From positions 1 through 7,143 of the forward strand of contig WLIH01000131.1 in the NCBI GenBank assembly GCA_009702305.1: a DNA stretch of 7,143 bases. Direction: 5' to 3'. A model generated the notes under the pieces. It was not told the origin of the DNA and made no database searches. It was given only the letters and a program-made list of their open reading frames with translations. The position numbers and the translations under genes are program-made. Source of the stretch: Actinomycetota bacterium. Lineage in GTDB: Bacteria > Actinomycetota > Actinomycetes > Propionibacteriales > Nocardioidaceae. Positions within the stretch are counted from its first letter, which is position 1, and every line of letters begins with the position of its first letter. This document shows, piece after piece, positions 5,603 through 7,143 of the stretch.

Positions 5603-6763
5603 GTGACCACCACCGAGCTGACCGGACGCCGCATCGCGGTCGTCAACTGGCGCGACCTCGACCACTCGCTCGCCGGCGGTTCGGAGCGCTACGCCTGGGA
5701 GTTCGCCCAGGCGCTGCGCGAGGGCGGCGCCGAGGTGGAGTTCATCACCGCCCGCGACGCCGGCCAGAGCCGCACCGAGGTGTGCGACGGCATCCGGATC
5801 CACCGTGGGGGCGGTGCGTTCGGGTTCTACGCCTTCGCGGCGTGGAGCCTGCTGCGCCGTCGGCGTCGGCTCGACGCGGTCGTCGACCCCGAGTGCGGCA
5901 TCCCGTCGTTCTCCCCGCTCTTCGTCCGGCGCTCGACGCCGGTCGTGCTGGTCGTGCACCACGTGCACCAGGCGCAGTTCGCCACTTACTTCCCGGCCCC
6001 GCTCGCGCGGTTCGGCCAGCTGCTCGAGCGGGTCGTGATGCCGCGGGTCTACCGGCGCCGCACCACCGTCGCCGTCTCGGAGTCGACCCGCCTCGAGATG
6101 GTGCGCCAGCTCGGGTGGACCGGCCCCGTCGGACTGCTGGCCAACGGCGCCACCATGTCCGTCGCCGACACCACCACCGCCGACAAGCAGCCCGAGCGCC
6201 TCGTGGTGCTGGGCCGGTTGGTGCCGCACAAGCGCGTCGACCTGGTGCTGCGTGCCGTCGCGGCGCTGCGCCCCGAGCACCCCGGTCTGCGCGTCGACGT
6301 CGTCGGCAAGGGCCCCGAGCAGGGGCGGCTCGAGGCGCTGGTCGCCGAGCTGGGGCTCGGGGACTGCGTGCAGGTGCACGGGTTCGTGAGCGAGCAGCGC
6401 AAGGACGAGCTGCTGCAGGCCGCCAGCCTGCAGGTCTGCGCCTCCGACATCGAGGGCTGGGGGCAGGTCGTGCTCGAGGCGGCGGCGTACGGCGTGCCGA
6501 CGCTGGCGCGCGACGTGCCGGGTCTGCGCGACTCCGTGCGACCCGGCGAGACGGGCTGGCTGGTGCCGGATGCTCCCGGCGACCTCGACACCGTCCTCGC
6601 GCGGCTGAGCGACCAGCTCCGCGACGCGCTGCGCCACCTGCACGAGCCCGAGGAGCACACCCTGACCGTCAAGGCCTGCCAGGCCTGGGCCGCGGAGTTC
6701 AGCTGGGAGCGGATGCGCCGCCAGGCGCGCGAGCTGATCGTCGAGGAGCTGCGCCGTGCCTGA
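5603..6763 (+). CDS. GT4-family (GT-B fold) glycosyltransferase
   Basis: GTG at 5603 lies one base after the previous stop, with GGAGG (5592-5596) six bases upstream. The 386-residue length is normal for GT4. The N-terminal Rossmann half shows RIAVVNWRDL and the Gly-rich donor/acceptor loop AGGSERYAWEFA (G25, G26, E28), plus VVHHVHQAQF. The C-terminal half has GRLVPHKRVDLVLRA at 204-218, with the Arg205/Lys210 pair expected to contact the nucleotide-sugar diphosphate, and the EX7E motif E284...E292 within IEGWGQVVLEAAAYGVP. These enzymes are retaining, use NDP- or GDP-sugars and act in the cytoplasm or at the inner membrane face. All key residues are present, so it should be active. Immediate linkage to the GT2 gene suggests joint expression and a shared glycan product. 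The sugar and acceptor are unknown; mannosyl- or glucosyltransfer are both possible. Confidence 0.9.
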   Translation: MTTTELTGRRIAVVNWRDLDHSLAGGSERYAWEFAQALREGGAEVEFITARDAGQSRTEVCDGIRIHRGGGAFGFYAFAAWSLLRRRRRLDAVVDPECGIPSFSPLFVRRSTPVVLVVHHVHQAQFATYFPAPLARFGQLLERVVMPRVYRRRTTVAVSESTRLEMVRQLGWTGPVGLLANGATMSVADTTTADKQPERLVVLGRLVPHKRVDLVLRAVAALRPEHPGLRVDVVGKGPEQGRLEALVAELGLGDCVQVHGFVSEQRKDELLQAASLQVCASDIEGWGQVVLEAAAYGVPTLARDVPGLRDSVRPGETGWLVPDAPGDLDTVLARLSDQLRDALRHLHEPEEHTLTVKACQAWAAEFSWERMRRQARELIVEELRRA

Positions 6764-6827
6764 CACCGACCACCACCGCACCACCGTCACCCGTGCCGAC
6801 CTGGCACACAACCCGAGGAGCACCACC
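6743..6827 (+). promoter_or_regulatory. Short gap with two candidate start signals for the DUF3068 gene
   Basis: GAGGAG (6743-6748) precedes GTG 6756, and GAGGAG (6814-6819) precedes ATG 6828, both in the same frame. The DNA between is rich in CAC/ACC codons. No hairpin or promoter was seen, so the DUF3068 gene is probably co-transcribed with the GT4 gene. Confidence 0.4.
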
Positions 6828-7143
6828 ATGCGACGTCTCGCCAGACTCCGGGCCATGAGCCCCCGAGTGATCAGTCCGGCCCTGATCGGGCTCGGAGCCT
6901 TCTTGGTCGTGGCCGGCGTGCTCGTGCGCCTCTACGCCTACCCGGCGCTCGCCGCGGTGCCGACCAACTACGACAGCTTCACGACGCTCGAGGCCACCGA
7001 CGCCACGATCTTCAACACCGATCCCGAGGTGCTGGCCCCGGAGACCACCGACCTGGCGATCACGTCGCACACGGTCGCGGGTCACTACCCCGACGCCCCC
7101 GAGGGTGTCGTCGTGTGGGCCAACTCGGTCACCGTCCGCACCG
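6828..7143 (+). CDS. DUF3068 (PorA-family-like) membrane protein, N-terminal part (3' truncated by window)
   Basis: The frame is open to the window end, giving 105 codons. ATG 6828 is chosen because GAGGAG (6814-6819) lies eight bases upstream. ATG 6855 lacks a ribosome site. An in-frame GTG at 6756, overlapping the GT4 stop, also has GAGGAG (6743-6748) and would add 24 His/Thr-rich residues. From 6828: a basic N-terminus (MRRLARLRAMSPR), a hydrophobic helix ~17-35 (ALIGLGAFLVVAGVLVRLYAY), then a polar region (VPTNYDSFTTLEATDATIF) predicted to be extracytoplasmic and ending in VVWANSVTVRT. This matches the start of DUF3068/'porin PorA family' proteins, which usually have an N-terminal helix, a large outer domain and a second helix near the C-terminus. 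The family is common beside envelope glycosyltransferase genes in actinobacteria; a true pore function is not established. The rest of the protein is outside the window. Confidence 0.75.
   Translation, partial: MRRLARLRAMSPRVISPALIGLGAFLVVAGVLVRLYAYPALAAVPTNYDSFTTLEATDATIFNTDPEVLAPETTDLAITSHTVAGHYPDAPEGVVVWANSVTVRT

Noticed and set aside
4060..5646. 528-codon open frame on the minus strand
   Set aside because: It lies opposite clearly coding GT-C and GT2 genes, crosses the intergenic hairpins, has Gly/Arg/Ala/His-rich low-complexity composition and no recognisable domain. Long antisense frames are expected at very high GC.
5558..6856. 432-codon open frame on the minus strand
   Set aside because: It is the antisense shadow of the GT4 gene, whose motifs (EX7E, GGSE loop) are intact on the + strand; the translation is His/Gln/Arg-rich with no fold signature.
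1..7143. CRISPR arrays, tRNA/rRNA genes, insertion sequences, attachment sites
   Set aside because: No regularly spaced repeats, no cloverleaf or rRNA-like stretch, no transposase or terminal inverted repeats were seen on either strand; apart from 4411-4470 composition is uniform.

Overview
This is a high-GC window with one-directional gene packing. It looks like an actinomycete, most plausibly Nocardioidaceae (a Nocardioides-like genus). The evidence is heavy G/C use at third codon positions, GTG starts, GTGA/ATGA stop-start overlaps, and a gene set known from actinobacterial cell-envelope loci. The genus is inferred, not proven. All six genes lie on the + strand; the first and last run off the window.

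Layout: (1) 3-2801, the C-terminal ~930 residues of a very large AftD-like alpha-(1->3)-arabinofuranosyltransferase family protein: extracytoplasmic region, two discoidin/CBM-like modules, and C-terminal membrane helices joined by a Ser/Pro linker. (2) 2798-4540, a polytopic membrane protein of probable GT-C type with a C-terminal soluble domain, overlapping gene 1 by GTGA. (3) 4537-4671, a 44-residue DUF2613-type small secreted or anchored protein, overlapping gene 2 by ATGA. (4) A 123-base gap holding three hairpins, the first a strong terminator candidate. (5) 4795-5601, a soluble GT-A/GT2 glycosyltransferase of the polyprenyl-phosphate hexosyltransferase type. (6) 5603-6763, a GT-B/GT4 glycosyltransferase. 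(7) 6828 to the edge, the N-terminus of a DUF3068 (PorA-like) membrane protein.

Reading them together: two membrane-embedded GT-C-type proteins, a small envelope protein, one cytoplasmic GT2 (possibly making a lipid-linked sugar donor), one GT4, and a DUF3068 envelope protein suggest a locus that builds or decorates a cell-envelope glycan. The aftD/DUF2613 pairing is also found in mycobacteria (Rv0236c/Rv0236A).

The most unusual stretch is 4409-4536. The last ~43 codons of gene 2 run through DNA that looks like a promoter and leader for the small DUF2613 gene. It has locally low GC, two rare TTA codons, spaced TGTTA(A/C) direct repeats, and a duplicated leader whose two hairpins exclude each other.
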